This document shows, in pieces, positions 54,032 to 64,000 of a stretch of DNA of 64,000 nucleotides. Positions within the stretch are counted from its first letter, which is position 1, and every line of letters starts with the position of its first letter. A program made the position numbers and the translations under genes. The DNA comes from Cercozoa sp. M6MM (taxonomy: Eukaryota > Endomyxa: Ascetosporea): the NCBI GenBank assembly GCA_040357565.1, contig JBDODJ010000032.1; one strand, 5' to 3'. The notes beneath the pieces are model-generated. The model was not told the DNA's origin. It saw only the letters and a program-made list of their open reading frames with translations, and did not search any database.

Positions 54032-54153
54032 GCTTGCACACGTCTGCGCACCTGTGTTGCTCGAAGCGGGCAGACTGCGGGAGTGTTTTCTCTCCGATCA
54101 AGGGGTTTTTGGTTGTTTACGTAGAGCAAAGGAAGTTGTGAACGGGTGACGTT

Positions 54154-55564
54154 TTACTGAGACAAATGCAATACGCAACTAAGAAACAGAAACCGGATAT
54201 GGCCGTGGGCGGAATATCTGGCCATTAATTCGACAGCGCAGACGTCTGGGTTCACTGCGCATTTTTCGGCTGAACTGACAGAAACGATATTCCTGTGAAT
54301 TAAGTAGTTACAGTACCCACGCTGCTTTCGGTGATAGCGCAGCAAACGCAGCATAAAGTTGGTCACACAAATGACACTGTTGATGCCGCTGGTCTGACAG
54401 GTGAACATGAGTGCTCCCAGGTATGCCGTGACAGCTTCGGTATTGTGCTGACTTCCTTTGAGCTCGAAAGGCAGCATTCCCTCAATGCTTTCATTGCTCG
54501 TGATTGCATTGAGCGAATTTAAAGCCGACAGAGCTCGGACAAGGAAGTACACACTCCGTGACAGGTACCTGTTGACGGAAGTGAACAGTCATAGCAACTG
54601 TAACATTGGAGTCCAAGCAGGTTATAGTACAGGCAGAGGCAGAAGACATGACCACTCGTGGTCAAAGTGCTTCGTTTCATGCTGCAGTAAACGATTAACA
54701 ACATCATATCGAGCGTGAACAAGCTGCAGCAGACACACACACATGCAAACATACACTGAATAATAGTACCTGAATCAACTGGAAAGTATTGTTTCTCAAT
54801 CGCAACTTACACGAGTCGATTTCGATTCAACAAGTGATACAAATGGTCAGCTGGCATGACAGCAGGAGTACAAATGAGCAAAAGCAGTGTCAAAACCGTC
54901 AGCAGTGCGTTCAGCACAGCATCTTTCGAGTTGTCACGGTCAAACTGAGAACTGAAGAAACTGGCAGGAAACAAAGTTCGCCGTCGCATGTCGGTCGAAA
55001 GCACGTGCCACTGGAAGAAGCCGTCGGTGTCCCGCACAACCAGTGCCATTGGCGTGCACGGCTCATTTTCAGTCCTGTTTTGTGCCTCACTTGCGATCTC
55101 AGTGTCGTTTCTTTCTTCCGTGTCGAACTGCGATCATAAAACGGTTGGGCTCTCGTTCGAACAAATAGTAAAAGAAAGAGTAGTACAGTTACCTCAATGT
55201 CGAACTTAAACTTGCACACTGTGCAAAGCATGACGTGTCTAGATATAACAGAACTTTAGTGCAATTGCCTGGATGTTGAAGAACTGCAGATTCATGGTGA
55301 AAATCTACGGGGATCGAGTGGCGGTCAAGAAAAGCTCGGCTTCGAAGCACTCTTTGCACAAGCCTTGTTTGCACTACACACTGTCAGTTTGCAACTGATA
55401 TAACACGCATCAGTTCACGGTTGCTCACCCTAATTACCTGACATGCATGAACCGCATTGACTTCCTCTAGTTCCTCGTAGCAGTAGCGACACTTCCCCGT
55501 TGCAGTAGTTACCTTCATTGGATGAGATCTATTCGGCCTAAATTACCTGTAGTTCAGTGATCAT
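54154..55564 (-). CDS. RING-variant (MARCH-like) zinc finger with membrane segments
   Basis: Starts MITELQVTTATGK, then a zinc-binding domain CRYCYEELEEVNAVHACQCK, GLCKECFEAELF and LCTVCKFKFDIE, with the CxxC...CxC...CxxC...CxxC spacing of RINGv E3 ligases, although the usual His position is not clear. An acidic linker and FQWHVLSTDMRRR follow, then hydrophobic segments LNALLTVLTLLLLICTPAVM, LFTLDMMLLIVYC, SVYFLVRALSALNSLNAI and VTAYLGALMFTCQTSGINSV. A role in membrane-protein ubiquitination is inferred from the layout. The last exon near 54154-54290 can be read in two frames, so the C-terminus is uncertain. Confidence 0.55.
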
Positions 55565-55703
55565 ACTGTACTCCCCGATTATGTACCCGCATTTATCAAT
55601 GATCCGCGCGGAAGGGCAAACTGACACTGGAAAGTAGCTTTGCTCCAAGATCGTTACTAGACGAGTTAGGTCCGTTGTTAGGAGGTTTGCGTGCTCAGGT
55701 CGA

Positions 55704-58217
55704 TGGACCTGGATGTAGTTCAAATTCCCACGGTGTGGCGAGACGCGCTTGAGTCGACTCGAGTCAAAAGTGACAACTGGCAGCTGCCGAGCGAGTTTTC
55801 GCCGGTATCGCACAAAACCTTGCACAGACGAGCAGAAGATTTGCCTCTTTCAGTCGACTCGGCGTTTCTGAGAAGAACTGAGGCACTCAAAACACTAAAC
55901 TCGACTACAGCAGACAGCTCGAAGCAGAGCTACTTGTTGGGAGAGCCAAGAACCAGAGCTTTCTCCAATCCACCTTCCGCACAGCATCGCTTTTGGGCGA
56001 ATGATCCCAGCAGCACGCATGAGCACCGCCACCAAACTACCAAAACGATGCACTCGCGCAGGCTTGAGTTCGACGCTTTGCCTGCACTTCCACAAGTGAC
56101 ACGTGACTATACTCGACTTCAATCACCAGATCATGAACACCAGCACAAGAGCCATGACCCAAGAGTGCTTCCGTACGAGTCTGTGACAGCAGAATCCGGG
56201 TCTTCGGCCAGTTCGTTCGCTGGGAGACCAGCGACTGCCCAGTACGCGCACAGTGCGTCTTCTCGGCAGCACCGAGAGCGAGAACACTCGGAACATGACG
56301 CTGAAATGGAGGACTTCGGTCTGGCGCAAACGTTTGCGCAGAAGTTGGCACTGCGAAACTACGTCCGTTGTCAAAAGCGACGCTGCGTTTCTGCAGGACT
56401 CCGACGACTCAGTTCGAATGGTAGACCTTTGTGTTGTAACCTGAACTGTGCAAATTTAACCCATGCTTCTGTGCAGCGCGTGCGTCGCTTCTGTCGAGTC
56501 ACACGCGGCGAGAAAAGCGGTGGAAAGAAGAGGCTGGAGCGTTTCGAAACACGCTGTTGCGGCGATCCAGGAAACACGACGAAGTAACATTCTCGATCCG
56601 TCGCTACGCGATCTCAAAAGTTGTTGCCACTGTTCGCAATGCGTTGGTAAAAAGAAACTGCTTCGTGACTTGTTTGTGCTAAACTTACACTTCTGTCCGT
56701 TGTTTGTGCCACAGAAGCGAAAGACTATCAGAGTGCTGTCGAAGCTGGTTTTGAGAAAACAGAAAGCGAGACTACAGAGGGCATACAATGCACAGCGCTT
56801 CGCTCGCTTCGAAAACCTCGTGCGCTTTCTCCACTCAACAGCAAGTCGCTCTGCGTTGAGTCACTGGCGCGCACTCTCGCAACAGCAGAGAAGACGACAC
56901 GCGAGCGGTATGTTGTGCTTCCAGTGGCGGTGTCAACGTCTGATGCGAAAATACACTCAAAAAATGAGGCGAGTAAACTGCCGAGTGTCGATCCAAACAC
57001 CAGCCAAGTCGATGCCAGAAACACGAAGCATTGGCTTGCAGACTGTCCGTGTTTCGACGAAAGATGCTGCTTCAGGTGTGAAAGAGCATTGTCGACGAAA
57101 GCGAACAACAGAGGTTCAGACTGTGCCAGAAGTGTGGAATGTCAGTTACAATTCTGACAACTGGAGACATCAAAGGCACAAACTACGTGCTGTGATGAAG
57201 TGGTTGCTTGTCTCCCTGGTGAGGAGCAAGCCACTTTGCAAGTTTCAAGTACCCAGCGGCATCACCGACAGTACCATCAAAAGCCGCAATCCACTTCCTA
57301 AAACGCAAACACTTCTGCCAGCACTCGTTCAAGATCTGCCTCCGTCTTCCGTGCACCGAAAGTCTCCGCGAAGGGCATTCTACGCATTCTCTGTTCCGTT
57401 TCCAGCACGAAGATTGCTGGCTTTGCGACGTTTTCGCCGTTTGATCACACAGAAACGACGCTCGCGTTTGCTGCATCATCGTGAGGCACTTCTAGCCGCA
57501 GGAGAAAAGGCCATGCGCCGACTCAAGCGAAGGTGCTTGTGGATTTTTCGAGTGGACGCTGCGTTAGCACATCGAAAACGAACGAGACAGCCACCACCCG
57601 TAACTTCAAGTTCCTCGAACAGCAGTTCCACAGTCGAAGAAAGTGCTCCCACCAACGCTTTTGTCAAACAAAGTTGCGAAAGCAATATGCACAACAAGTC
57701 TGATGGAACACCTCGAGTTTGCACAAGACAGCGCATGAAGCCAACGGCAATGCACCTTGAGACTCCTCAGTTCGTAGATGCAGACATCGAAGTCGACACA
57801 GATGATATGAGTCGGGTACGTCCGGTCTCCTTGCGTCCGGTCTCCTTGCGTCCGGTCTCCTTGCGCCCGGATTTAAACTCTGTTATATCGGCACGTTCGC
57901 CCACAACTCTCACGCTGCAGCTTCTTCCGCACCGTGGACTGTCACAGCCAACTGCGTTTCGCCAATCAACGAAACTGTCGAGTCTGCGTACGGTCGCGCC
58001 TTCTCGTCCCATGCGACCTCCCGACTTCCAAGCCAAAGCCTTTGCTACCGTGTCGACGAGTAAAGTCGACGACAACCAACTGAAGGCGACGTCACACGGC
58101 ACAACCAAGATTGAAAAGAAAGAGGCGCGTTCAGGCTTTAACATCGATTTGACTCTTGAAGTGCCGACTTCCGTCTGGCGAAAACGCGCTTTTCGCGGTC
58201 GCTCACAAGTTATTTAA
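55704..58217 (+). CDS. Basic, Trp/Arg-rich Sfi1-like protein
   Basis: Three exons (55704 to about 56419, about 56475 to 56644, 56715 to 58217) join in phase. The N-terminal 240 residues are Ser/His/Arg-rich and disordered (HSASSRQHREREHSEHDAEM). The middle has repeated helical Arg/Leu segments with spaced Trp: TRREKRWKEEAGAFRNTLL, RSALSHWRALSQQQRRRHAS, FQWRCQRLMRKYTQKMRR, LRAVMKWLLVSLVRSK and MRRLKRRCLWIFRVDAALAH. This recalls the centrin-binding repeats of Sfi1 (AxxxWxxxL/R). The C-terminal part is low complexity and includes three exact RPVSL repeats. It lies beside ciliary genes. Identity as Sfi1 is a suggestion only. Confidence 0.45.
57817..57869 (+). repeat. 15-base coding tandem repeat (RPVSL x3)
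   Basis: Three near-identical cgtccggtctccttg units in frame. Confidence 0.9.
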
Positions 58218-58281
58218 GTTAGAAACTGAAATCATTATCGTTCGAAACAAAGGCAGTTTAAAAGAATCATTGAGAAGCCGA

Positions 58282-59180
58282 TCATGACGCAGTGTTGGTA
58301 AGATGGACGCCGTAGTCTTCGAACTCGAGCAGATCCATGTGAAACTGCGCTTCGATTGTTCCGACGGACTGCCGTGATCAAAGGTCTCGTGGACATGCAA
58401 TAAATGGACACTAGTTGACTGTACTGAAAGACGTGCAGTTGCAGCGTGTCTGGTGAGACCCATCGCAGCAGAGAGCGTGTTTTCATCAGCGACAGGACGA
58501 AAGGCTCCTCCACACAAAAGCTCACGAGCTTTCTGGAGAATCGATTTGAACGGACTGCGCACTGGCACACTGACTTTTCCGCCTGTTCCAAACGGCAAGA
58601 AGGCTGCTCACCAGTGTAGTAAATTATATAGAGATACGTGAGGTTCTCAGTTGTTCGTACTGTACCAGAGCCATGACCGAGGAGGATTAAGTTTTCGTTC
58701 CTGTCGACCCCGAGCACTTCGACGACGAGACGCGGCCACACCTCAAGTGACGCACACACCAGGTGCAGATCGATGGGTGCATGCACCGGTGCGAAGTCAT
58801 TTGTGACTGCTGCCCAGGACTGGCCGCTCATTTCGCCGCGAATCACACTCCAGTCAGAGTGCACGGAAGGACGTACATCCGGCAGATGGAGTGGACCGTG
58901 CTCTTCCTCCGCTCGTGCTTCCGATTCGGCAACGTCTGCGATATGCACACCCTCTTCTGACTCGTCTTGCTCTCGTTTTTCGCTATTTTTCGCCGAAGAC
59001 TGCTCCAGAATCGGCTCTGAATCGATCGGATCGCCGTGAAGCAGTATCCTCCAGCGACACACGATCGCGCCTGTGTAGGTCTGGCCGCGAAAGCCGTCCA
59101 AACTGCCGCGGACAATCACTACCAAACAAAGCTGATTGAGCGCCTGAATACAAGCTTGAACGTGGACTACCCTGTGGCAT
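58282..59180 (-). CDS. B9-domain protein (B9D2-like), ciliary transition zone
   Basis: Minus strand, overlapping no gene but convergent with the Sfi1-like gene. The B9 domain reads LVVIVRGSLDGFRGQTYTGA with VCRWRILLH, later SWAAVTNDFAPVHAPIDLHL, EVWPRLVVEVLGVDRNENLI, LLGHGSAFLPFGTGGKVSVP and, after a 56-base intron (GTACAG donor), SVGTIEAQFHMDLLEFEDYG and VHLTNTAS. The PIDLHxxxxxxxxWPRL and FxxYGV motifs are B9 signatures; B9 proteins form the MKS/tectonic barrier at the cilium base. An insert rich in Asp/Glu (REQDESEEGVHIAD) interrupts the domain and may be intronic. The first exon, perhaps from the ATG at 59180, is not settled. Confidence 0.65.
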
Positions 59181-59433
59181 CTTTTTTGACTAACGGAAGT
59201 ATCTAACAAGACAAACAGCCTGATATGCCTTTGGGGTTTTTGGTATTTTTCGACAACTGAAACTGAACGAAACCAGGGATTTTTCGCTGCGATCAGTTGC
59301 AAGTGCCTCTGTCGAAGCGTTTTACGCGACAATTAGCGATCAACAAAATGAGACCCAAAACCGTGACTAAGTCAACTGAGGAACCCATCGGAGAGCTCTT
59401 AGCCGCCTGAAGCATCTTAGGGAGCATAGGAGA

Positions 59434-60538
59434 ATGTCGAATCTCCACCTGTCGCAGATTTGTGACATTCCAAAAACTGTGCGCGACACTTGCTTTACGC
59501 GAAGAGAGTTGTTTTCTCTATTCGTGCGATACAAAGCGCTTTGTCTTCTGTCGCCATTTCCTCACAAAGGCGTGACCGAGTATCCATTCTTTCGTTTACT
59601 GAGGAGCGCCAGCGCTTTCTTTCCTTTAATTTAGTTGGGCACTTTGAATGCAGAGCAGTTTTTTCTCAGCACGTAGCGTGCGTCGAAGACCCAGTAATAA
59701 AAATTATAAGTTGTTTGTACTGAAAGAGACAAGTATGTGCTATGACTGGTTAGCTGTTCGTTCATCGCGTGTTCGCCTTGCTCGACGATGACGACTCCGG
59801 TATGATTGAGTGGGAGGAGTTTCTTCGCGCCATGTCGCTTCTCGAAAAGGGAGAGCGAAATCTGGAGGCGCAGGTCGCTTTCTTTTTTAGAATCTACGAC
59901 TTGGGTAAGCTGCTTCACCTTCTTCAGCTATTCAAAGCATTTTTTTTATTCTATAAATTACATAAATTAGACGGCGACGGCAAACTGTCTCGCAAAGAAC
60001 TGACTGTAAATTTACGTTGCAACACTCGTAAACCCGAGTAAATTTACTGTAAATTTAGACTATTTCTTTCGTTGCAGACAATGTTTCGGTCCTCTCTTCT
60101 TCTAAGCGAAGGCGGAAGCGCTTCGGGTGAAGGAACTAAAGCAATTGCAAGCGACGTCGCAACAAATGATTTGATTTCGACGTTTGTCAGGAGCGTAGGT
60201 TTCAATTTACAGCTTTTGCACCTTCGTTCGACTTATGAATTTACTCTAACCACAGGTTTTTGGGAAGGTCGCAAGTTCACCTGGTATTCTATGTGTGAAT
60301 TTAATCTTTTGTCTGTACTCTGTTGAACCAATGGTATCGCAACTGCGAAGACTGCGAGTACTTGACAATGGACGATGTGCTGAAATATATGCAACAACCC
60401 GGCCACGAAGCCAACGTTTGGGTATCTCTAAAAATGATTTGACATTTCAGTTAGATTTAATGTTACTCGTTTTGAACTGAACAGACACTATTCGGACGGT
60501 CCATGCTCAAGGATTTCCACATGCGGCCTAGAGAATGA
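59434..60538 (+). CDS. EF-hand calcium-binding protein (calaxin/calcineurin-B-like)
   Basis: Starts MSNLHLSQICDIPKTVRDTC, with the FTRRELFSLFVRYKAL helix typical before EF1 in this group. EF loop DDDDSGMIEWEE and second loop DLDGDGKLSRKE (split by an intron after DL) both have full ligand patterns. The C-terminal half is MFRSSLLLSEGGSAS, then WYRNCEDCEYLTMDDVLKYM. About six exons. Neighbours suggest a ciliary role such as calaxin/EFCAB1, but sequence alone does not separate it from calcineurin B or NCS proteins. Confidence 0.65.
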
Positions 60539-60747
60539 AGCCGCTAGCTACGCACTGCCCGTTAGCAGCCGTACATTGCAGGCTGCACGGAAGTTAATTC
60601 AGCAACGTGAGTGATACAGAAACCTGCGAGCTTTCAGTTTTCAGTTTGCACTGCCACCCACATACTGTTATTTACAAAAACATGCCTCATGACGATGCAT
60701 CTCGTAAACCAGTCACTTTAGGTCCAGATCTGCTGATCAGTTTTCGT

Positions 60748-61351
60748 TCACGGTAGCCTGTCGTTGAGTTTGGCGACAAGCCACTCCATGCCTGTGCGCA
60801 CGCCATCGCCAGAAAGGGCGCAGCAACCTGCGATGCTGAAGCAGTTGTCTCGCAGGGTATCCTCCAGAGCGAGCGCTGTTGCCACATCAGCAGGCGATGC
60901 TGCGTCGTCGAGATCAGACTTGTTGGCAAAGAATAGAACTGGCGGCTTTCGTTTCCTGATGCCTGTGGTGACACTCACTTCAATTTTTGCAGAGCTTGCG
61001 CAAGGATAAATATAGTTGAGCTACTCTCATGAGCCATCGTTGTCTCAAGTTCATCCTTCACAACGCACATGCGCACCGTGTCGGCAGCGTCAATGACCCA
61101 GACGATTGCGTCGCAATCTGCGTAATAGTACTCCCACAGGTTGCGGTAGCGAGACTCGCCACTCATGTCCCACACAGCAAAATCGACGTTCCCGACACGA
61201 AAGTGCTCGGCTGCGAAACCTATTGTTGGCGTTGTCTCCTTGCGTTGCAGCGCCACGGTTTGAGACCATTTACGAGCGTGCTTTTGCCGCTGCCGTCGAG
61301 GCCGACGACAATAACTTTCGCTCGTTTCGAGCGCGAAAACAAATTTCCCAT
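60748..61351 (-). CDS. ARL6: ARF-like GTPase ARL6 (BBS3), with apparent frameshift
   Basis: ARL6-GTP recruits the BBSome to membranes. MGNLFSRSKRAKVIVVGLDG has the N-myristoylation Gly and P-loop (GLDGSGKST); then TPTIGF, the ARL6-type DMSG in VDFAVWDMSGESRYRNLWEY (other ARFs have DxGG), IVWVIDAADTVRM, LFFANKSDLDD and an end GMEWLVAKLNDRLP. Between the P-loop and TPTIGF the frame changes: reading straight across needs one extra base near 61246 to restore a family-length spacer, or else a 35-base intron that would remove about ten residues. The second intron (donor GTAGCT, about 61021) is ordinary. Confidence 0.82.
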
Positions 61352-61668
61352 TTTGTCTGCTTCTGCGGCCTGACAAAAAACTCGACCGCAGGATCGCAGT
61401 GGTGTGCTCACCAAACTCCCTGTCTATCGATCAGACCCTCCCACACTCGAATACAAAGTAGGTGACACACCTGGCATTTCTTGTATTTTTCCCTGAGTAA
61501 AAGTTGTTTAAAAGTGAACGGAGAAACTCTAAGTTTAAACTTACTACTGAACTGGACTTGAAAAACTGAAAAGTCAGATCTTGCACGGTGTACGGTGACT
61601 GCACTTCACAGGTTGCAAGTTGCAACTTACGTTACATAGTAAGTTAGCGTAGCATCACTCGTAAATTG
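61352..61668. other. Intergenic
   Basis: 317 bases upstream of ARL6 and downstream of the next minus-strand gene. Nothing recognised. Confidence 0.4.
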
Positions 61669-62747
61669 TTAGTCTTCAGAGAAACGCGAGCGTTTCCGTC
61701 TGGGTGGCTCAGCTTCAAGTTGAAACCGCTTCAAAGCACGACTAGGAGCCACACGAAGACGACTTTCAGTGTCACTTGCACTCTCCGAATCTTCATCTGC
61801 GAGTGTTCCCTTGTCGAGATCGCTGCCAGAGTCTCCGACTTCAAAATACTCATGCGAGCGTTTCGAGTGCGCCAAAGCTCCTTTTTGGCCAAGCGGGGGA
61901 AGCTGCGCACCTCGACTGCTGCCGTGTTTTCGCAGAGCGAATGCCAAAACAACGACGCTGAGCGCAATCAACGCGAAAATCAGCAGCACAATCGCGAGAT
62001 CGAATGAATCGTTGTCGCTTCGATTGTTTTTCTCTCCTCTGGCGCCATCGCGCATCTGCGGCTCACATTGCAGGCGCACACTCGGCCACACCCACTGAAA
62101 GTTCATGTCACATTGCAGCGAGCTGTCAACAAAAGATGGGATAACTACAGTAGACTTTCGTTTCACTGAAATTTAACATACACTGGTTCAACTGGAGAAG
62201 CAAAGCCGGCCTTGCAGCGTACTTGGCACGGGTTGCCCGGCAGCAGTCCCGAGCACGATCCTACGGTTTCCGCGCTGCTCAAGCACCCTCCTTTACCAGT
62301 ATTTCACCATGTACACTTTAAAAACATCACTTACTTGGTGTTATTCAAGACACCAGAAACCTCGACATTGGGACAGAAAGGGCAAGACACGCGAGTGGTG
62401 ATTTGCTTTGCGAAGGTCATAAAAATAAAACTTGGTTTAGTTCGTTCAATATTCAGCAGCATAAAAGAATCGTTGTACGTTAGCACTGTTTCCGCATTGT
62501 ATGGGCACGTCATTGTCTGAGATACACCGACCCGAAAGTCCACTTTGAGTGGAACTGCAAAACGTGCAGCCTGCGACGTTCAGGCACTAAAACAAAACCA
62601 TCATACAAAACTATAAAGTACAAAGCTGACAGCAAACATTACACTCACGCAGTCATCCAGAATCTGCGAACAAGCAGAGACGCTACTGCTCGACACCGTA
62701 TCTACCAGCAGCACACCACACAGGAAAAATATGAGCGACGACACCAT
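61669..62747 (-). CDS. Type I membrane protein with Cys-rich and sushi-like ectodomain
   Basis: From the ATG at 62747: signal peptide MVSSLIFFLCGVLLVDTVSS, a Cys-rich PSI-like stretch (CLNVAGCTFCSSTQSGLSGR), then CLSSAETVGSCSGLLPGNPC, CKAGFASPVEP and SLQCDMNFQWVWPSVRLQC, the CKxGF...C..W.....C layout of a sushi/CCP module. One TM helix (LAIVLLIFALIALSVVVLAF) is followed by a cytosolic tail of about 90 residues with acidic and basic clusters (PPRRKRSRFSED). Likely a surface receptor or adhesion protein. Exons near 62440-62520 are provisional. Confidence 0.55.
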
Positions 62748-62994
62748 CGAAAAGAACCCAAACACACAGTAAAAACTAGTCGGTCAATTCCCCGAGCGCA
62801 GCTGGTCGGACACATAACACACAGTATATATTCAAACCCAAGAAAGTGCCCAAGAGTCGATATTAACTCACGAAACCGCCAGCGAGAAGAAACGCAATAA
62901 ATATAAAAATGCGATTAGCTTTCATACGAGCACGACGAGATTGCTCGCTACCTTCAAGCGCTAGTGTACACTGTAGAGCCTCAGTGTGGCGGCT

Positions 62995-63935
62995 ATGGCG
63001 GCGACGCGTTTCAAGCTGGTGCTGGTAAGATGATTGGTCAACTATCTCTGGGGTGACTCCAGATTGAGTGACTCCTCAATAGCTGGGCGAAGGCCGCGTC
63101 GGCAAGACGTCACTCTTGATTCGGTATGTCGAGGATCAGTTTACAGCGAATCGAGTTTCGACGCTTCAGGTGCGGCGATTCTTTTGACACAGTGTTTCGA
63201 GAGATTTTTCTGTCTGATACTGGGGGAGTGCTCCAGGCGCATTTCCGCGAGAAGCAAGTCACAGTGAACGGCCAGGATGTCATTCTTTCCATCTGGTACG
63301 TTGTTTCGAAGGAAGTCAGAGAAGAAGGGAATGCAGGAAGGCAGGGAAGGAAGGGTGTATGTTGTTCCCTGTAGGGATACGGCAGGCCAAGAGCGCTTCC
63401 AGGCACTCGGGCCAATCTACTACCGCGACGCGTTGGGTGCACTGCTCGTGTTCGACGTTACTGACCGGGGTTCTTTCAATCGCGTTGCACACTGGTATCC
63501 ATACATACATATATATATATATATATGTGTATATATATAAATATATATATATATATAAATTGTATAATATACACGCTGACTGCTTTGATTTATTGGCAAT
63601 GTTGAAGGTGCACGGAGCTGCGCAAGATAGTGGGCGACGAGATCGCCATCGTGATCGCCGAGAACAAGATCGATCTGCACAAGAACCGGCAGGTCAGTGA
63701 GGACGAGGCTGGCGAGTTCGCCAAGTCCGTCGGCGCCGCGCTAGTGCGTACCTCAGCCAAGACCGGCGAAGGCGTCGACAGTGCCTTCCTCACCGTGGCC
63801 AAGATAGTGTGCCAACGACTATCCGACAAAGCCTCCGCTTCCTCGCTGGACAGGACTGCCTCGCGACGAAGACGCAAACAGATCGGCATCGTCACTGCCG
63901 CCGAGGAAGAACCCGAGGCCTCTGGCTGCTGCTAA
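62995..63935 (+). CDS. RAB21: Rab GTPase RAB21
   Basis: Five exons. MAATRFKLVLLGEGRVGKTS (P-loop), TANRVSTLQAHF (switch I with the Rab21-type TLQA), LSIWDTAGQERFQALGPIYY (switch II), LVFDVTD, IVIAENKIDLHKNRQVS (NKxD) and VRTSAKTGEGV (SAK). It ends EEEPEASGCC, a double-Cys geranylgeranylation site. TLQAxF and ALGPIYYRD identify RAB21, which acts in early endosome traffic. One intron (63497-63607) is largely TA repeats. Confidence 0.93.
63502..63562. repeat. TA-rich simple sequence in RAB21 intron
   Basis: atatatat run with tgtatata variants within intron 4. Confidence 0.9.
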
Positions 63936-63957
63936 CAGTTACAATATTGCCTCAATT

Positions 63958-64000
<43 letters not shown>
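63958..64000. repeat. (CA)n microsatellite at right edge
   Basis: At least 21 ca units, continuing past the window end; lies just after the RAB21 stop. Confidence 0.95.

Noticed and set aside
55538-55825. 95-codon minus-strand frame upstream of the RINGv gene
   Set aside because: The part beyond 55564 overlaps antisense the first exon of the plus-strand Sfi1-like gene; only the section from MITELQ joins the zinc finger.
1-64000. tRNA, rRNA or snRNA genes
   Set aside because: I looked for cloverleaf-type arms and conserved rRNA blocks by eye and saw none; a covariance-model scan would be needed to be certain.

Overview
The window is nuclear DNA from an intron-rich, flagellated microbial eukaryote. 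Nearly every gene is cut by several short GT-AG introns, mostly 30-110 bases, and the families present are eukaryotic: NatC Naa30, Trm13, eIF3j, ZPR1, BUD31, RLP24, ATG8, RAB21, ARL6, and a B9 protein. ARL6 (BBSome) and the B9 protein (ciliary transition zone) imply a cilium. I see no plastid-targeted protein and cannot name the lineage. Two 100-N assembly gaps (9985-10084 and 19124-19223) lie in C/G-homopolymer introns.

1-5.2 kb: 5' end of a secreted GH28/pectate-lyase-like gene, a Gln/Cys-rich small protein, one unrecognised gene, and a eukaryotic TraX-like membrane protein. 5.7-11 kb, minus strand: NatC catalytic subunit with a basic tail, a THUMPD3-type tRNA methyltransferase with in-frame minisatellites, and a single-domain cation channel with little voltage sensor. 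11-17.7 kb: a secreted protein of unknown family and a decayed partial copy of it, flanking a secreted Cys-rich repeat protein. 18-20.6 kb: TRM13. 20.8-25.9 kb: an ATG22/UMF1-like MFS transporter whose 3' exon block is tandemly duplicated. 25.9-33.8 kb: four secreted or surface proteins (a Tyr/Pro/Cys repeat protein, a coiled-coil protein, a polysaccharide-deacetylase homologue lacking catalytic histidines, and a PPC-domain membrane protein).

34-48.7 kb is a housekeeping block: a Mutator-like MITE, eIF3j, MTO1/MnmG, cysteine dioxygenase, ATG8, ZPR1, another MITE, BUD31 and RLP24. 49-56 kb: a second secreted coiled-coil protein, UDP-glucose 4-epimerase, a Ctr copper transporter and a RING-variant membrane protein. 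55.7-61.4 kb carries four genes with known or possible cilium/centriole links: an Sfi1-like basic protein, a B9-domain protein, an EF-hand protein and ARL6. The window ends with a sushi-like type I membrane protein and RAB21.

Exon boundaries were deduced by eye from splice signals, reading-frame continuity and remembered family patterns, without transcripts or alignments. Well-conserved genes are reliable at family level; terminal exons of the unrecognised genes are not.
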